A stretch of DNA of 64,000 nucleotides from Methanothrix harundinacea 6Ac (GCF_000235565.1 NC_017527.1:1922001-1986000), one strand, 5' to 3'; positions 37,061-48,505 are shown, counted from the stretch's first letter. Numbers and translations are program-made. Notes: generated by a model not told the origin, from the letters alone.

Positions 37061-37752
37061 CTCCCTTCCTCCTCCTTCAGCCTTGCGAGGTCCGCCTCGA
37101 CGCTTCCGCGGGCCCGGACCCGGGCGAGCTCCCTCTCGACGTCGTCTTTGCCCCCGAACTCCTCCAGGGTCCCCCGCTCCACCAGCTCGTCGAGGGCTGC
37201 GGACCTCGCCCTCATCGTCTCGATCTTATCCTCGGACCTCTCCACCGCGAGGCCTACGTCCGCCATCTCCTCGCTGATCCCGGTGAGGGACTCGGTCACC
37301 TTCACCTGGGCCTCGGCGGCGGAGTACTGGGCCTTTATCGTCTCCTTCTTCACCCTGAAGGCCTCGACCTTGGACGAGAGCCTCCTCTCGGTCGCCTCGA
37401 GCTTCTCCTGCTCGTGCTCGAGGTCGGCGATCTGCTGGTCGAGGCTCGCCGCCTCGACGGCTAGGGCCGCCTTCCTCTCCAGGGCCTGCCGGGCCAGATC
37501 CTCCCGGTCGGCCTTCACCGCCTCCCGAGCCTGGTCGTCCAGCTGGTCCATCTTCGAGGCGAGCCTAGCCCTCTGCAGCTCCAGCCTCTTCTTGGAGGTG
37601 GCGACCTCCGCCACCCCCCGCTTAACGTTCTGGAGGAGCTCGAGCTGCTTCTGGTAAGAGTAGTCGAGGGTCTCGTTAGGATCCTCCACCCGATCCATCA
37701 GAGTGGTCATCTTGGCCCTGACCACGGTGCTCATCCGGTTCAACAATCCCAT
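37057..37752 (-). CDS. pspA: PspA/IM30 (ESCRT-III-like) membrane stress protein
   Basis: A 231-residue, almost fully helical coiled-coil protein. The N-terminal amphipathic segment (MGLLNRMSTVVRAKMTTLMDRVEDP) binds stressed membranes. The body matches PspA/Vipp1: NETLDYSYQKQLELLQNVKRGVAEV, then long heptads and VTESLTGISEEM. PspA polymerises on the inner face of damaged membranes. GGGGAG precedes the ATG. Encoded directly before pspAA. Confidence 0.94.
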   Translation of the reverse strand: MGLLNRMSTVVRAKMTTLMDRVEDPNETLDYSYQKQLELLQNVKRGVAEVATSKKRLELQRARLASKMDQLDDQAREAVKADREDLARQALERKAALAVEAASLDQQIADLEHEQEKLEATERRLSSKVEAFRVKKETIKAQYSAAEAQVKVTESLTGISEEMADVGLAVERSEDKIETMRARSAALDELVERGTLEEFGGKDDVERELARVRARGSVEADLARLKEEEGR

Positions 37753-37826
37753 GATAATCTCCCCTTCTCAGCCGGCATATCCCTTCTTCGGTCCCAGGTC
37801 CGGGGCTGAGGACGGCCCTGGCACCC

Positions 37827-38390
37827 TCAAGGTGATGGGACCTTGAAGGTCAGCTCTTTATTCACCTCGAACTTCCCGTCGAGGACCGTCTTGGTATCGA
37901 TCTGACGATGGACGTCGTTTCTGAAGGCCTGCAGATCCCACATCCCGGTGAACTCGCTTTTTACGTCGAAGGTGGTGCAGTTGGGGGATATGACCATCCT
38001 GTCGATCCCCGAATAGGAGGATGCTACGTTTATGTTGGATATGTCCAGGCCCGTACCGTGGAAGACCCGGGAGGAATCGAAATGCTGGACGTTCACGAGA
38101 AGCCCGTCCGGAAACTCGATCTTCCGGTCGGTTTGAGAGAACCCGCTCGACTGGTTGAGGCTGCCGGTGGAGAAATATTCTATCGACCCCTTCCCGAACA
38201 AGACCTCGGTGTTGGTGAATCCCTTCCATCGATCCTGATTTGAGCTTACGATCTCGGTCTGCCCTTCTCCGCTGACGGTGAGGTAGCCGGTGACGAAACC
38301 GTCCTGGAACGCTGGCGAGGCTGAGGCTGTCGCCGCCAGGAGGAGGATCGGGACCAGCAGGATGAATAGAAGGGCGATACCACTCTTCAT
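37827..38390 (-). CDS. secreted hypothetical protein upstream of pspA
   Basis: A 187-residue protein with a clear signal peptide (MKSGIALLFILLVPILLLAA, cut near ASA). The mature part is beta-rich (FVTGYLTVSGEGQTEIVSSN, KGSIEYFSTGSLNQSS) with a single cysteine and no anchor. No family recognised. GGGAG precedes the ATG and a TTTAAATG element lies about 35 bases upstream. It ends 74 bases before pspA on the same strand. It could therefore share the stress transcript; this is an inference. Confidence 0.75.
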   Translation of the reverse strand: MKSGIALLFILLVPILLLAATASASPAFQDGFVTGYLTVSGEGQTEIVSSNQDRWKGFTNTEVLFGKGSIEYFSTGSLNQSSGFSQTDRKIEFPDGLLVNVQHFDSSRVFHGTGLDISNINVASSYSGIDRMVISPNCTTFDVKSEFTGMWDLQAFRNDVHRQIDTKTVLDGKFEVNKELTFKVPSP

Positions 38391-38533
38391 GTTACTCCCA
38401 CAATATCATAATACGCTATTACATTTAAACCTTTTTGGTAGATCGCCCCCTGGCTGGGGTAGGATATCATCCGGGCGAAGGGTTCGGAGGATTATGGATA
38501 GCATTTATCACCTTTAACCTCAATAGGGCGGCC

Positions 38534-40663
38534 GTGTATCTGGACTACTTCCCTTACGAGTCCCTGAGGCCCTACCAGGATGCCATGCTCGACGACGTTT
38601 ACGGGACGGTGAGGGCCGGAGATCACGGGGTCTTGATGATCGACGCCCCCACCGGGAGCGGCAAGACCAGCTGCATCGCCGCGGCCCTGGCGGCAGCCCC
38701 CGGCAAGATCGCGGTGACGGTGAGGACGGTGAGCCAGATTGACGTATACCTCGACGAGATGGAGAAGATCTGGTCTAAGACCAGCCACCGTCCCACCATA
38801 ACCTACATGGTCGGCAAGCAGAAGATCTGCCCCATAGCCGACGAGTTCTCCGGGGAGTCCGTCTATGCCGGCTGCGCCAGGCTCCGGGAATGGACGAAGA
38901 GGAGGATGATCGCGCGGCTCGGGGAGGTGGGGGGGAAGTTCTACGACCCCTCCCAGGACAGGAACGCGCCCCAGAGCGTCCCCGGATACAGGACCTTCTG
39001 CCCCTACTACATGATGACGAGGGAGGTCTTCGAGCTATCGGGGAAGCCCCACTTCAGGCACTCGGGAAAGGTCCTCGACCTCGTCGACGAGCTCCGGGAG
39101 GGGATCAGGTCCCCAGACCGGTTCCAGAAGGAGTGTCGGGAGGTCTGCCCCTACGAGGTGATGAGCCTCTCCGCCAAGGGTAGCGACGTCGTCATCCTCA
39201 ACTACTCCCACCTCTTCAGCCCCGAGTTCCAGGAGATAATCTTCGACTGGCTGGAGCTGGAGCGAGAGTCGTTGACCCTCTTCGTCGACGAGGCCCACAA
39301 CCTCGGGGACGCCGTGAGGGCCCTCAATATGAGGCTCCTCACTCCGAGGATGATCGACCTGGCCGAGAAGGAGGTGGAGAAGTACCGGGAGTCGATGGGG
39401 CAGGCGAGGCTCCCGGAGTCGTCCCTGGACGCCTCATCGAGGCTCCGGGGGGTGGAGGTGATCCGGACCCTCCTCCCGAGGCTCCGGCAGTACATCCAGA
39501 GCCGCCAGTCCAGGATGCAGGAGGGGGAGGAGCTTTTGGACGGAGACCTCTTCCGGGGCTTCCTCTATCAGGGGTTCGACGACATCGAGGAGGCCCTCTC
39601 CGCCGCCACGGAGGTGGCTCTGATGGTCTCGGAGCTGGAGCTGGCGGAGGGGGACCGGGAGAACCTCCAGGGGGAGATCGAGCCGAGCCTCGCCCAGATC
39701 CTCCTCTTCCTGAACGACGTCGAGATGGCGGAGAAGGACGACTCCTACCAGAGGAAGATCACCGTCGCCGGCAACGGCGAGAAGAGGAGGGCCTGGCTCG
39801 AGGTCAACAACGTCGACCCCGCCCCCCTGGTCCGGAGGATCACCGACAACATAAACGCCACGGTGATGCTCAGCGGCACCCTATCTCCTCTGGAGGCGTA
39901 CGAGCTGTACATCCTGGGGGAGAGGGGGAGGGCTAAGAAGATCAGTCTACCCAACCCCTTCCCCCAGGAGCACCGGCTCCTGATGGTGGCCAAGGCCGCG
40001 ACGACCCAGCTGGAGAAGAGGGAGGAGGCCGGGAACCGGAGGGAGATCGAGGAACACGTCAGGGCCGTAATAGAGGAGGTTAGCGGGAACGTCGCCGTCT
40101 TCTTCACCTCTTACTCGATGATGAGCCAGTACGAGCCCTTCTGCAAGGCTGCGGCCCGGGGGGTGGGAAAGCTCCTCTTCACCGAGCCGAGGAACTCCGA
40201 GGATCTCCCCGCCATCCTCGACGACTTCTTCAAGGCGGGGAAGAGGCAGGGGGCGGTCCTCCTCGGCGTCTCCGGAGGGAAGCTGGCGGAGGGGATCGAC
40301 TACAAGGGCGAGGCTCTCAACGGAGTTGCCGTCGTCGGCCTACCCCTCGGCTTCTACAACGAGATCCAGAGGGAAGTGAACCAGTACTACGTAAGGAAGT
40401 ACGGCCAGAAGAACGGGATCCTGATCGCCTACACCCTTCCTGCGATAAACCGGGGTCTGCAGGCTGCGGGAAGGGTGATCAGGGACGCATCGGAGCGGGG
40501 GGTGATCCTCTTCTGCGATCGGAGGTTCCGGGAGGAGGGGCGGGGCGGAGTATTCTCCTTCCTTCCGAAGTGGATCCAGGATGAGCTTTTGGTCACCGAC
40601 GCCAGGACGAGCAGGGCGATCATCAGGGCGAAGGTGGCGGAGTGGGAGCGGGTTCGATCCTGA
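38534..40663 (+). CDS. XPD/Rad3-like Fe-S DNA helicase
   Basis: A superfamily 2 helicase of about 709 residues. Walker A is DAPTGSGKTS and the DEAH box reads FVDEAHNLGD. Four cysteines between them (QKICPIADE, VYAGCARL, RTFCPYYMM, KECREVCPYEV) form the XPD-type 4Fe-4S site, with five candidates visible. C-terminal motifs include LSGTLSPLEAYEL, AEGIDYKGEAL and the QAAGRVIRD motif VI. XPD unwinds DNA 5' to 3' in repair. The frame is open 33 codons upstream, but the family N-terminus (YFPYESLRPYQ) points to the GTG at 38534. A TTTATC element about 30 bases before supports a short or absent leader. Confidence 0.9.
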   Translation: MYLDYFPYESLRPYQDAMLDDVYGTVRAGDHGVLMIDAPTGSGKTSCIAAALAAAPGKIAVTVRTVSQIDVYLDEMEKIWSKTSHRPTITYMVGKQKICPIADEFSGESVYAGCARLREWTKRRMIARLGEVGGKFYDPSQDRNAPQSVPGYRTFCPYYMMTREVFELSGKPHFRHSGKVLDLVDELREGIRSPDRFQKECREVCPYEVMSLSAKGSDVVILNYSHLFSPEFQEIIFDWLELERESLTLFVDEAHNLGDAVRALNMRLLTPRMIDLAEKEVEKYRESMGQARLPESSLDASSRLRGVEVIRTLLPRLRQYIQSRQSRMQEGEELLDGDLFRGFLYQGFDDIEEALSAATEVALMVSELELAEGDRENLQGEIEPSLAQILLFLNDVEMAEKDDSYQRKITVAGNGEKRRAWLEVNNVDPAPLVRRITDNINATVMLSGTLSPLEAYELYILGERGRAKKISLPNPFPQEHRLLMVAKAATTQLEKREEAGNRREIEEHVRAVIEEVSGNVAVFFTSYSMMSQYEPFCKAAARGVGKLLFTEPRNSEDLPAILDDFFKAGKRQGAVLLGVSGGKLAEGIDYKGEALNGVAVVGLPLGFYNEIQREVNQYYVRKYGQKNGILIAYTLPAINRGLQAAGRVIRDASERGVILFCDRRFREEGRGGVFSFLPKWIQDELLVTDARTSRAIIRAKVAEWERVRS

Positions 40664-40668
40664 CCCGC

Positions 40669-41055
40669 CTACATTGAACGATCGGGCTTCTTGGATCTAG
40701 CCGCCTTACCCCCCTCCATCTCCTCGGCCTCCACGAGCCTGAGGGGGACAGCCCCCAGGGCCTTTCCTATCGTCGACTTTGCTATCCGGAAGGCGTGCTC
40801 CTCCCCCTCGGCGTCGTAGACCCGGATCTCGAAGAGGAGGCCGACGAGGGCGGTCCCCGCCACCATGAAGACGCCGTCGAGGGACTCGCCGCAGGCGGGG
40901 CAGACCGTCTGGCCCACCTCCACCTCCACGTAGTCCAGCTTCTTGCTGTTCAGCCTCTTTCCCGCCTCCGATATGGCGACCCCTATGGCGTCGTCGGCGG
41001 ATTTGACGTCCCTGACCAGCCAGGCGCCCTCCAGAAGGACCTTGAAGTTCGTCAT
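40669..41055 (-). CDS. UPF0212 (DUF555) family protein
   Basis: A 128-residue archaeal protein. The family pattern is complete: NFKVLLEGAWLVRDVKSADDAIGVAISEAGKRLN, the VEVGQTVCPACGESLDGVFMVAGTALVGLLFEIRV core with a CPAC zinc knuckle, and RIAKSTIGKALG. Function unknown; conserved across euryarchaea. Convergent with the helicase gene, whose stop is only 5 bases away. Confidence 0.9.
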   Translation of the reverse strand: MTNFKVLLEGAWLVRDVKSADDAIGVAISEAGKRLNSKKLDYVEVEVGQTVCPACGESLDGVFMVAGTALVGLLFEIRVYDAEGEEHAFRIAKSTIGKALGAVPLRLVEAEEMEGGKAARSKKPDRSM

Positions 41056-41189
41056 CGCTATCTTTAGTGGGGAGATGGGGGATATGTAGGTTTTCTATTG
41101 GGATCTCGATTGGAGCCGGACCCCAGGGACGATCTCTGGATTTATCTAGTTTGGAGACGACTTGAACCCGGTGGCTTGAGGGATGAGAG

Positions 41190-41693
41190 ATGTCTGCTCG
41201 CGTAAGTAAGTTCGAACGGGGCGTCGTCGACGCCTTCGAGGGGTCGGTGCAGGACCGCAGGAGCGGTAAGATCGAGACGGAGGAAGACCTTTTGGCCTCC
41301 CTTTATCACCACCTCCGGGCCCACACAGATAAAAACAAATTAATCACTATGCTGATCAACCGCCCCGTCGGGGAGTGCCGCCCCGATATCTCGATCTTCA
41401 AGGGGGAAGAGTGCCTGGTGGTGATAGAGCTTCTGATGGATTCGAAGGAAGGGGGGAAGACTACCCCCTACCACCGATCCCAGCTCAAGGAGAGCATCGA
41501 GAAGCTGAAACTCTGCTCAGCCATCTCGGAGAGGGGGTACCTCATCCACATAGACGAGGGGGAGCCGGGGTTTGAAGACGGCTTCGCGGAGTGGAAGGAG
41601 GATTACTACCGGAACCTCTGGCACGAGGTCGATGGGGAGAAGACCTACCTCTTCGAGGTGAAGAAGGGGAGGCCCAACAAGCGGAGGGTGTAG
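41190..41693 (+). CDS. hypothetical protein, possible nuclease-fold
   Basis: A 167-residue soluble protein. The order ETEEDLLASLYHHLRAH, GECRPDISIF and ECLVVIELLMDSKEGG recalls PD-(D/E)XK nucleases, where an acidic residue and an E-x-K follow a helix. The expected Lys position after VVIEL is replaced by Leu/Met, so activity is uncertain. The rest is charged and helical (SQLKESIEKLKLCSAISERGYL). ATG 41190 follows GAGGGATGAGAG. It lies 33 bases before tex on the same strand. Family not recognised. Confidence 0.7.
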   Translation: MSARVSKFERGVVDAFEGSVQDRRSGKIETEEDLLASLYHHLRAHTDKNKLITMLINRPVGECRPDISIFKGEECLVVIELLMDSKEGGKTTPYHRSQLKESIEKLKLCSAISERGYLIHIDEGEPGFEDGFAEWKEDYYRNLWHEVDGEKTYLFEVKKGRPNKRRV

Positions 41694-41726
41694 TCTTTGA
41701 ACTCTGGCAACCGGTCGGGGGCTATC

Positions 41727-43884
<2,158 letters not shown>

Positions 43885-43904
<20 letters not shown>

Positions 43905-44583
43905 AGGGCGGAGGGGTGATACCCCGGCGGATGGATCTAAAGACTGCGATATCATCGAGGCCGATCTGATCAAGGAGATAGGAGCCCTCTACGAAGGCAA
44001 AGACCCCGCCCACGACCTCTCTCACGCCCTGAGGGTCTATCGGATCGCGAGAGCGATCGGGGAGGCGGAGGGCGCGGACTCGATGATCGTCGCCCTCGCC
44101 GCCCTCCTCCACGACGCCGCCTCCGGATCTAAGCTCCGGGAAAGGTCAGAGGAGGCGGAGGAGAGGGGGCTTGAGATCATCCAGGATATCATGAAGAGGT
44201 GGGGATATCCTGATGAGGTGATCGGAGGGGTCCTCCGCGCCGTGGAGGTCCACAGCTACTCGAGGGGGATCGAGCCCGCCACCCTGGAGGCGATGGTCCT
44301 CCAGGACGCCGACCGGCTCGACGCCCTGGGGGCGATCGGGATCGCCAGGGTTTTTATGACGGGCGGCGCCCTCGGCCGTCCCCTCTACGACCCCCAGGAC
44401 CCCTTCTGCCGGGGGCGGGAGCCGGACGATCTGAGGTGGAACCTGGACCACTTCTATAAAAAGATACTGAGGCTGGAGGGAGGGATGCACACCGGGGCGG
44501 CGAAGAGGCTCGCGAGGAAGAGGGGTGAAGTCGTGAGGAGATACCTCGCGGATCTGGAAGAGGAGATCTCGAAAGGGATATAG
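43885..44583 (+). CDS. HD-domain phosphohydrolase
   Basis: A 232-residue HD-superfamily protein. Metal ligands are His in DPAHDLSHALRV, the HD pair in ALLHDAASGSK, and Asp in LQDADRLDALG. It resembles archaeal uncharacterised HD hydrolases (COG1418 type) acting on nucleotides. A TTG at 43873 is available, but ATG 43885 follows GAGGTG. It overlaps the end of tex and is probably co-transcribed. Confidence 0.88.
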
Positions 44584-44639
44584 GGACGGAAGGCCGAACC
44601 CGTCGGGAGGAAGGGCGGATTGGGCCAAGGAGGATAGAG

Positions 44640-45830
44640 ATGGCGGGAGATATGGAGTTTGTTCTGCACCCCAAGGCGGAGATCGAGGATAGAGTAGAGA
44701 GGCTACAGAGCCGTATGGAGGGGCTCACGGGAGCGATCATCTTCCAGGCGGTGGACATGCTCTACTTCTCGGGGACCGCCCAGGAGGGGCTCGTCTACGT
44801 CCCGGCGGATCCGGAGGCCGAGGCCGTAGTCATGGTGAGAAAGAGCCTTGATAGGGCGAGGGAGGAGTCGCCCCTGGACGTCTCCCCCCTCAAGAGCATG
44901 AAGAGCCTAAAGGCCGACCTCGCCATCCCCGAGGGGGCGAAGATCGGCCTGGAGCTGGACGTCCTCCCCTTCAACAACTACGAACGGGTGAAGGCCGCCC
45001 TTCCTGATGCTGAATTCAAAGACGTCTCCGAGCCCATAAGGATGGTCAGGTCCGTCAAGTCGAAGTTCGAGATCCGCCTCATCAGGGCCGCGGCCCGGAT
45101 CCTCGACGCGGGGATAGGCTCGGTCCCCGACCATCTGGAAGAGGGGATGGCCGAGATCGAGCTTGCGGCAAAGCTAGAGGCGGAGATGCGGGCCCTCGGC
45201 CATTCGGGGTCGCTCCGGTTCCGCAGGTTCAATCAGGAGCTTCCCATGGGCCACCTGATGGCGGGGCCGAGCGCGGCGTACCCGAGCTTCGTCGCCTCGC
45301 CGACAGGCGGCATCGGCCCCTCCCTCCTCCAGCCCCAGGGGCCTGGCTTTCGGAAGATCAGGAAAAACGAGCCGATCCTCGTAGACTACGGCGGGGTCTA
45401 CAACGGCTACATCGCCGACGAGACGAGGATCTTCTCCCTCGGCCCTCTTTCAAAGGAGCTGGAGGAGGCCCACGCCGCGGCCCTGGAGGTGGAGAGGGGG
45501 ATCGCCGAATCCTTGCGCCCCGGAAACTCTGGCCGGGAGATATACGAGATCTCCGAGGCGCTCGGAGAGGAGCTGGGCTACAGAGACCGCCTCGGCGGCC
45601 CTGTCGGCGCAAAATGCGGCTTCGTCGGCCACGGCGTCGGCCTGGAGATCGACGAGTATCCCGTCCTCGGCCCCGTAGACCACGAGATTCTGCCGAATAT
45701 GACCGTCGCCGTCGAGCCGAAGATGATCTATCCGGGGGTCGGGGTCGTCGGGATCGAGGACACCTTCCTCACCACCGATTTGGGCCCGAAGAGGCTGACG
45801 AGGCTCCCCCAGGAGATATGGCGGGTCTGA
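44640..45830 (+). CDS. M24-family Xaa-Pro aminopeptidase-like metallopeptidase
   Basis: A 396-residue two-domain pita-bread peptidase. The N-terminal creatinase-like domain covers about 1-140. Metal ligands are visible in the C-terminal domain: Asp in LVDYGGVYNGYIADETR (both Asp), His in GHGVGLEIDE, Glu in VAVEPKMIYP and Glu in GIEDTFL. It removes N-terminal residues next to proline, or is a related dipeptidase. ATG 44640 follows AAGGAGG. It is 56 bases after the HD gene. Confidence 0.92.
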   Translation: MAGDMEFVLHPKAEIEDRVERLQSRMEGLTGAIIFQAVDMLYFSGTAQEGLVYVPADPEAEAVVMVRKSLDRAREESPLDVSPLKSMKSLKADLAIPEGAKIGLELDVLPFNNYERVKAALPDAEFKDVSEPIRMVRSVKSKFEIRLIRAAARILDAGIGSVPDHLEEGMAEIELAAKLEAEMRALGHSGSLRFRRFNQELPMGHLMAGPSAAYPSFVASPTGGIGPSLLQPQGPGFRKIRKNEPILVDYGGVYNGYIADETRIFSLGPLSKELEEAHAAALEVERGIAESLRPGNSGREIYEISEALGEELGYRDRLGGPVGAKCGFVGHGVGLEIDEYPVLGPVDHEILPNMTVAVEPKMIYPGVGVVGIEDTFLTTDLGPKRLTRLPQEIWRV

Positions 45831-45911
45831 CGGCTGGGCCATCAGAACGCCAACGCCATCCCTGAGGTCTCCGACGATCCAGATCGAGAAAAAAAGTAGC
45901 GAGGGGCATTC

Positions 45912-46808
45912 TCAATCCACGATTCTGGTGACGATGATCCTCCACTCCCGGCCGTGGAGCCCGACGGTCGTCCAGTAGCTCTCCTTGGTGACGACCCGCT
46001 CGTCCTCTTCGGTGACCTGAAAGGTGTAGTACCCGTGTCCTGCCCTCTCGGCGACGATCCTCTCCCCCAGGTCGAGGAGGCTTGAGAAGGGCTGGTAGAG
46101 GGGGTCCTCAAAGAGGAGCTTTCCGATCTGGCTCTCGTCCCGGTCGTAGGCGATGAGGCCGTCGAGGTGCATCGACCAGAAGCTGTAGTCGGTGATGTTG
46201 GACCGGGTGGAGGTGTCGAACCGCAGCTTGGGGGCCACCAGGGCGTCCATCAGCTCTTCAGGCTTGAGGATCGCGCTGATGCCGCCGATGAACTTCCCCT
46301 CCGGAGAGATGACCGGATATGCGATGGCCGTCCCGTGGTAGCCCTCCACCAGCAGAAACTGCCCGCTGAAGGTGGGATTCTTCGTCCTCAGGATTTGGGC
46401 TATATGCTCCTGGCCGCTGATATCCTCCCCCTCGCCGCCCTCGCACCCCTCGCATTCGGCGACTAGGATCTTCCCCTCTTCGCTGAAGGTCACCGCCTCG
46501 ACGAGGTCTGAGTTTTCGGCAAGAAGGCCCCGCAGGACCTCCCGAGCGCCGTCCCCCTCCAGCCCCGAAGCCGAGAGGTCGCCGGACGCCTTCGCCACGG
46601 CCATGTCCAGATCCTCCAGGCTTCCCTGCAGATCCGCCTGGATCTGGAGGAGGAGGAAGGGCATCTCGATCGAAGGCTCTTCAAAAGACGAGATGGCTCC
46701 TCCCGCATCCTCCCCCGCGGCGGCGAAGGCGCAGAAGATGAGAGCGGCCAAGGCTGCCGCTCCGAGGTGGCTCATCTCCCAAGCTCCAGAACGCTTCTTT
46801 CTCTCCAT
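45912..46808 (-). CDS. secreted or anchored Cache-type sensor domain without output domain
   Basis: A 298-residue protein with an N-terminal hydrophobic segment (about residues 14-32) that is a signal peptide or anchor. The body has the double-Cache layout: a long helix (SLEDLDMAVAKASGDLSA), then DLVEAVTFSEEGKILVAE and FLLVEGYHGTAIAYPVISPEGKFIGGISAIL. A second half contains YSFWSMHLDGLIAYDRDESQIGK. No kinase, methyl-accepting or cyclase domain follows, so it may bind a ligand alone or partner with another protein. A second ATG (46775) precedes the hydrophobic segment more closely. Adjacent to another Cache protein on the same strand. Confidence 0.75.
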   Translation of the reverse strand: MERKKRSGAWEMSHLGAAALAALIFCAFAAAGEDAGGAISSFEEPSIEMPFLLLQIQADLQGSLEDLDMAVAKASGDLSASGLEGDGAREVLRGLLAENSDLVEAVTFSEEGKILVAECEGCEGGEGEDISGQEHIAQILRTKNPTFSGQFLLVEGYHGTAIAYPVISPEGKFIGGISAILKPEELMDALVAPKLRFDTSTRSNITDYSFWSMHLDGLIAYDRDESQIGKLLFEDPLYQPFSSLLDLGERIVAERAGHGYYTFQVTEEDERVVTKESYWTTVGLHGREWRIIVTRIVD

Positions 46809-46870
46809 AAGGCATCACTCCGTCATTCTGAAGGGAGATCATCTCTCCACCTCTACTTCAATTGATCTAT

Positions 46871-47797
46871 CTAAACCGGCACCTCAGCGTAGATCCCCGA
46901 GCCCAAAAACCAGGATCCATCTACGTCGGAGACATAGCTCAGCTTCAAAGCCGGCCTCATCCCCCGGGACGAGTCGGGATATATGTAGTAGATGTATCCT
47001 CGGCCCAGGCTGGCCGTCTCGATAGCCTCCCGGATAAAACGGACCCCGATCGGATCGGAGGCCTCGATCCTGCTGCTCCCCAGGAGCTCCGGCTGGTGGG
47101 GGAGGGCGAGGGTGACCCCATCATAGTCGTAGGCGAAGATGTAACGGCCATCCCTGGTGAAGCTGCCGGAGGGGTCGTTATAGACCGCCAGTCCCCCCTC
47201 TCTCCCGTTAGCGAGGGCGAAGCTCTTCGCCTCCTCGACATAGGCGACCAGTCCATCCCTCTCCTCCTGATCGAAGGATGCAGAGACCTCCGGGAGGTAG
47301 AGGCCGGAGCCGAGCCACCAGCCGTCGTCGACCTTCATCGCATAGCCTATCTTGAACTCGTCTCTGCCACCGTCGGCGGGGTTTGGGAAGATGAAGTAGG
47401 TGAACCCATAACCCGGGCGCGCAGCGTTCACCAGATTTCTGATGTAGAGGACGCCATTGGAGTCAGTCTCGTTAATCTTGCTTTCGCCTATCCAGTCCGG
47501 CTTGAAGGGATGGGCGATATTCGTTCCATTGAAGTCGTAGGCGTAGATGTAGAGCTCACCCCGGACGAAGGAGCCGTTCTTCTTGCTGAACTCTTCCAGG
47601 GCCGCCTCCCTCCCCTTCTCCTGGGCGAAGGCTACGGCAGACTGGACGAAGGCTACCAGCTCATCGACCTTCTCTGGGGCGATTGGCGCCGGATTCTCCT
47701 CTTCCTCTCCTTCAGCCTCTCCCAGGGCTGCTGGGACGAGGAGGGCAGCCCCCACCAAGAAAAAGAAGATTGCCAATAATATATTCTTACTGTTCAT
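46871..47797 (-). CDS. secreted protein with two tandem single-Cache domains
   Basis: About 308 residues with a signal peptide (SKNILLAIFFFLVGAALLV) and two similar Cache_2-like domains. Paired blocks are ELYIYAYDFNGTNIAHPFKPDWIGES / GRYIFAYDYDGVTLALPHQPELLGSS, FTYFIFPNP / YIYYIYPDS, and YAMKVDDGWWLGSGLY / YVSDVDGSWFLGSGIY. This Cache type often binds small ligands such as carboxylates. No output or membrane domain follows. The frame is open to 47860; ATG 47797 begins the signal peptide. The two secreted Cache genes look like a unit, with 62 bases between them. Confidence 0.8.
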   Translation of the reverse strand: MNSKNILLAIFFFLVGAALLVPAALGEAEGEEEENPAPIAPEKVDELVAFVQSAVAFAQEKGREAALEEFSKKNGSFVRGELYIYAYDFNGTNIAHPFKPDWIGESKINETDSNGVLYIRNLVNAARPGYGFTYFIFPNPADGGRDEFKIGYAMKVDDGWWLGSGLYLPEVSASFDQEERDGLVAYVEEAKSFALANGREGGLAVYNDPSGSFTRDGRYIFAYDYDGVTLALPHQPELLGSSRIEASDPIGVRFIREAIETASLGRGYIYYIYPDSSRGMRPALKLSYVSDVDGSWFLGSGIYAEVPV

Positions 47798-47943
47798 ATC
47801 TAACACCAGCATTGAGACGACGGTGCAGAACCATCCTCTGCCGTCGTCTTTGCGCCGCAATCAGCGGTCTTGGGAGCTCCCTGGGACCCCCCGAAGACGG
47901 GGAGAGGACGATCCGATAAAAAAGTGGCGGGCGAATGCGGCGA

Positions 47944-48279
47944 TCATACGTCGAAGTGTTCCAGGATCGCTGGGATGAGCTCTCCCCTCTCCACCAGGCT
48001 TTCCGCCACCTGGCGGAACTTCTGGTACTCCTCCCTCTCTCCTTCTGTGACCAGGTCAGGCCTCTCGCCGGTCTGGAGGAGGAATATGAAGAAGCGGAGG
48101 GCCCGGCTGTACTCCCTGATCCTCTCAAGCTCCGGGGCACCGGCCCCCTCCCTCCTCCTGGAGACGAGGAGGTCGTCGGCCTCGTACCCCTCCTTCAGGA
48201 TGGAGGTGAGGACCTCGTGGTATCTCAGATCTTTGATCGATTCGATGAAGCCGTCCAGGTCGCAAGATTTGGAGATCAT
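47944..48279 (-). CDS. small conserved hypothetical protein
   Basis: A 111-residue soluble helical protein (CDLDGFIESIKDLRYHEVLTSILKEGYEADDLLVSR, RALRFFIFLLQTGERPDL). No motif is recognised. GAGG precedes the ATG. It has no clear operon partner; the SAP-like gene upstream ends about 90 bases before on the same strand. Confidence 0.65.
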   Translation of the reverse strand: MISKSCDLDGFIESIKDLRYHEVLTSILKEGYEADDLLVSRRREGAGAPELERIREYSRALRFFIFLLQTGERPDLVTEGEREEYQKFRQVAESLVERGELIPAILEHFDV

Positions 48280-48370
48280 CCCTCAGGGATCGGCCCGTAT
48301 GGTTATAATCCTCTTTCCATCCTCCGAAGCATAATCCCTGGGAGGGTCCGGTCCTTCAGTACCCCTCCAG

Positions 48371-48505
48371 CTACGCCAGCGCCTCCGGAGGGAGGGCCCG
48401 GACGACGTCGATCTTCTTTGCGCAGTGGGTCTTGACGCCATACTTCTTGGCGATCGGCCTCAGATCCTTCATCGAGTACTTCTTGGCCTTCTCCTCATCT
48501 TGCAT
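48371..48505 (-). CDS. 44-residue SAP/Rho-N-like small protein
   Basis: A short but well-formed gene reading MQDEEKAKKYSMKDLRPIA and continuing KKYGVKTHCAKKIDVVRAL to a TAG at 48371. The helix-extended loop-helix pattern (DLRPIAKKYGVKT...KKIDVVRAL) is typical of SAP or Rho-N-terminal domains that bind DNA or RNA. A strong TATA element (48525-48536) lies about 25 bases before the ATG, giving a leaderless mRNA. It is divergent from the second DOMON-DUF2202 lipoprotein gene. Possible role: small nucleic-acid-binding protein (inference). Confidence 0.65.
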   Translation of the reverse strand: MQDEEKAKKYSMKDLRPIAKKYGVKTHCAKKIDVVRALPPEALA

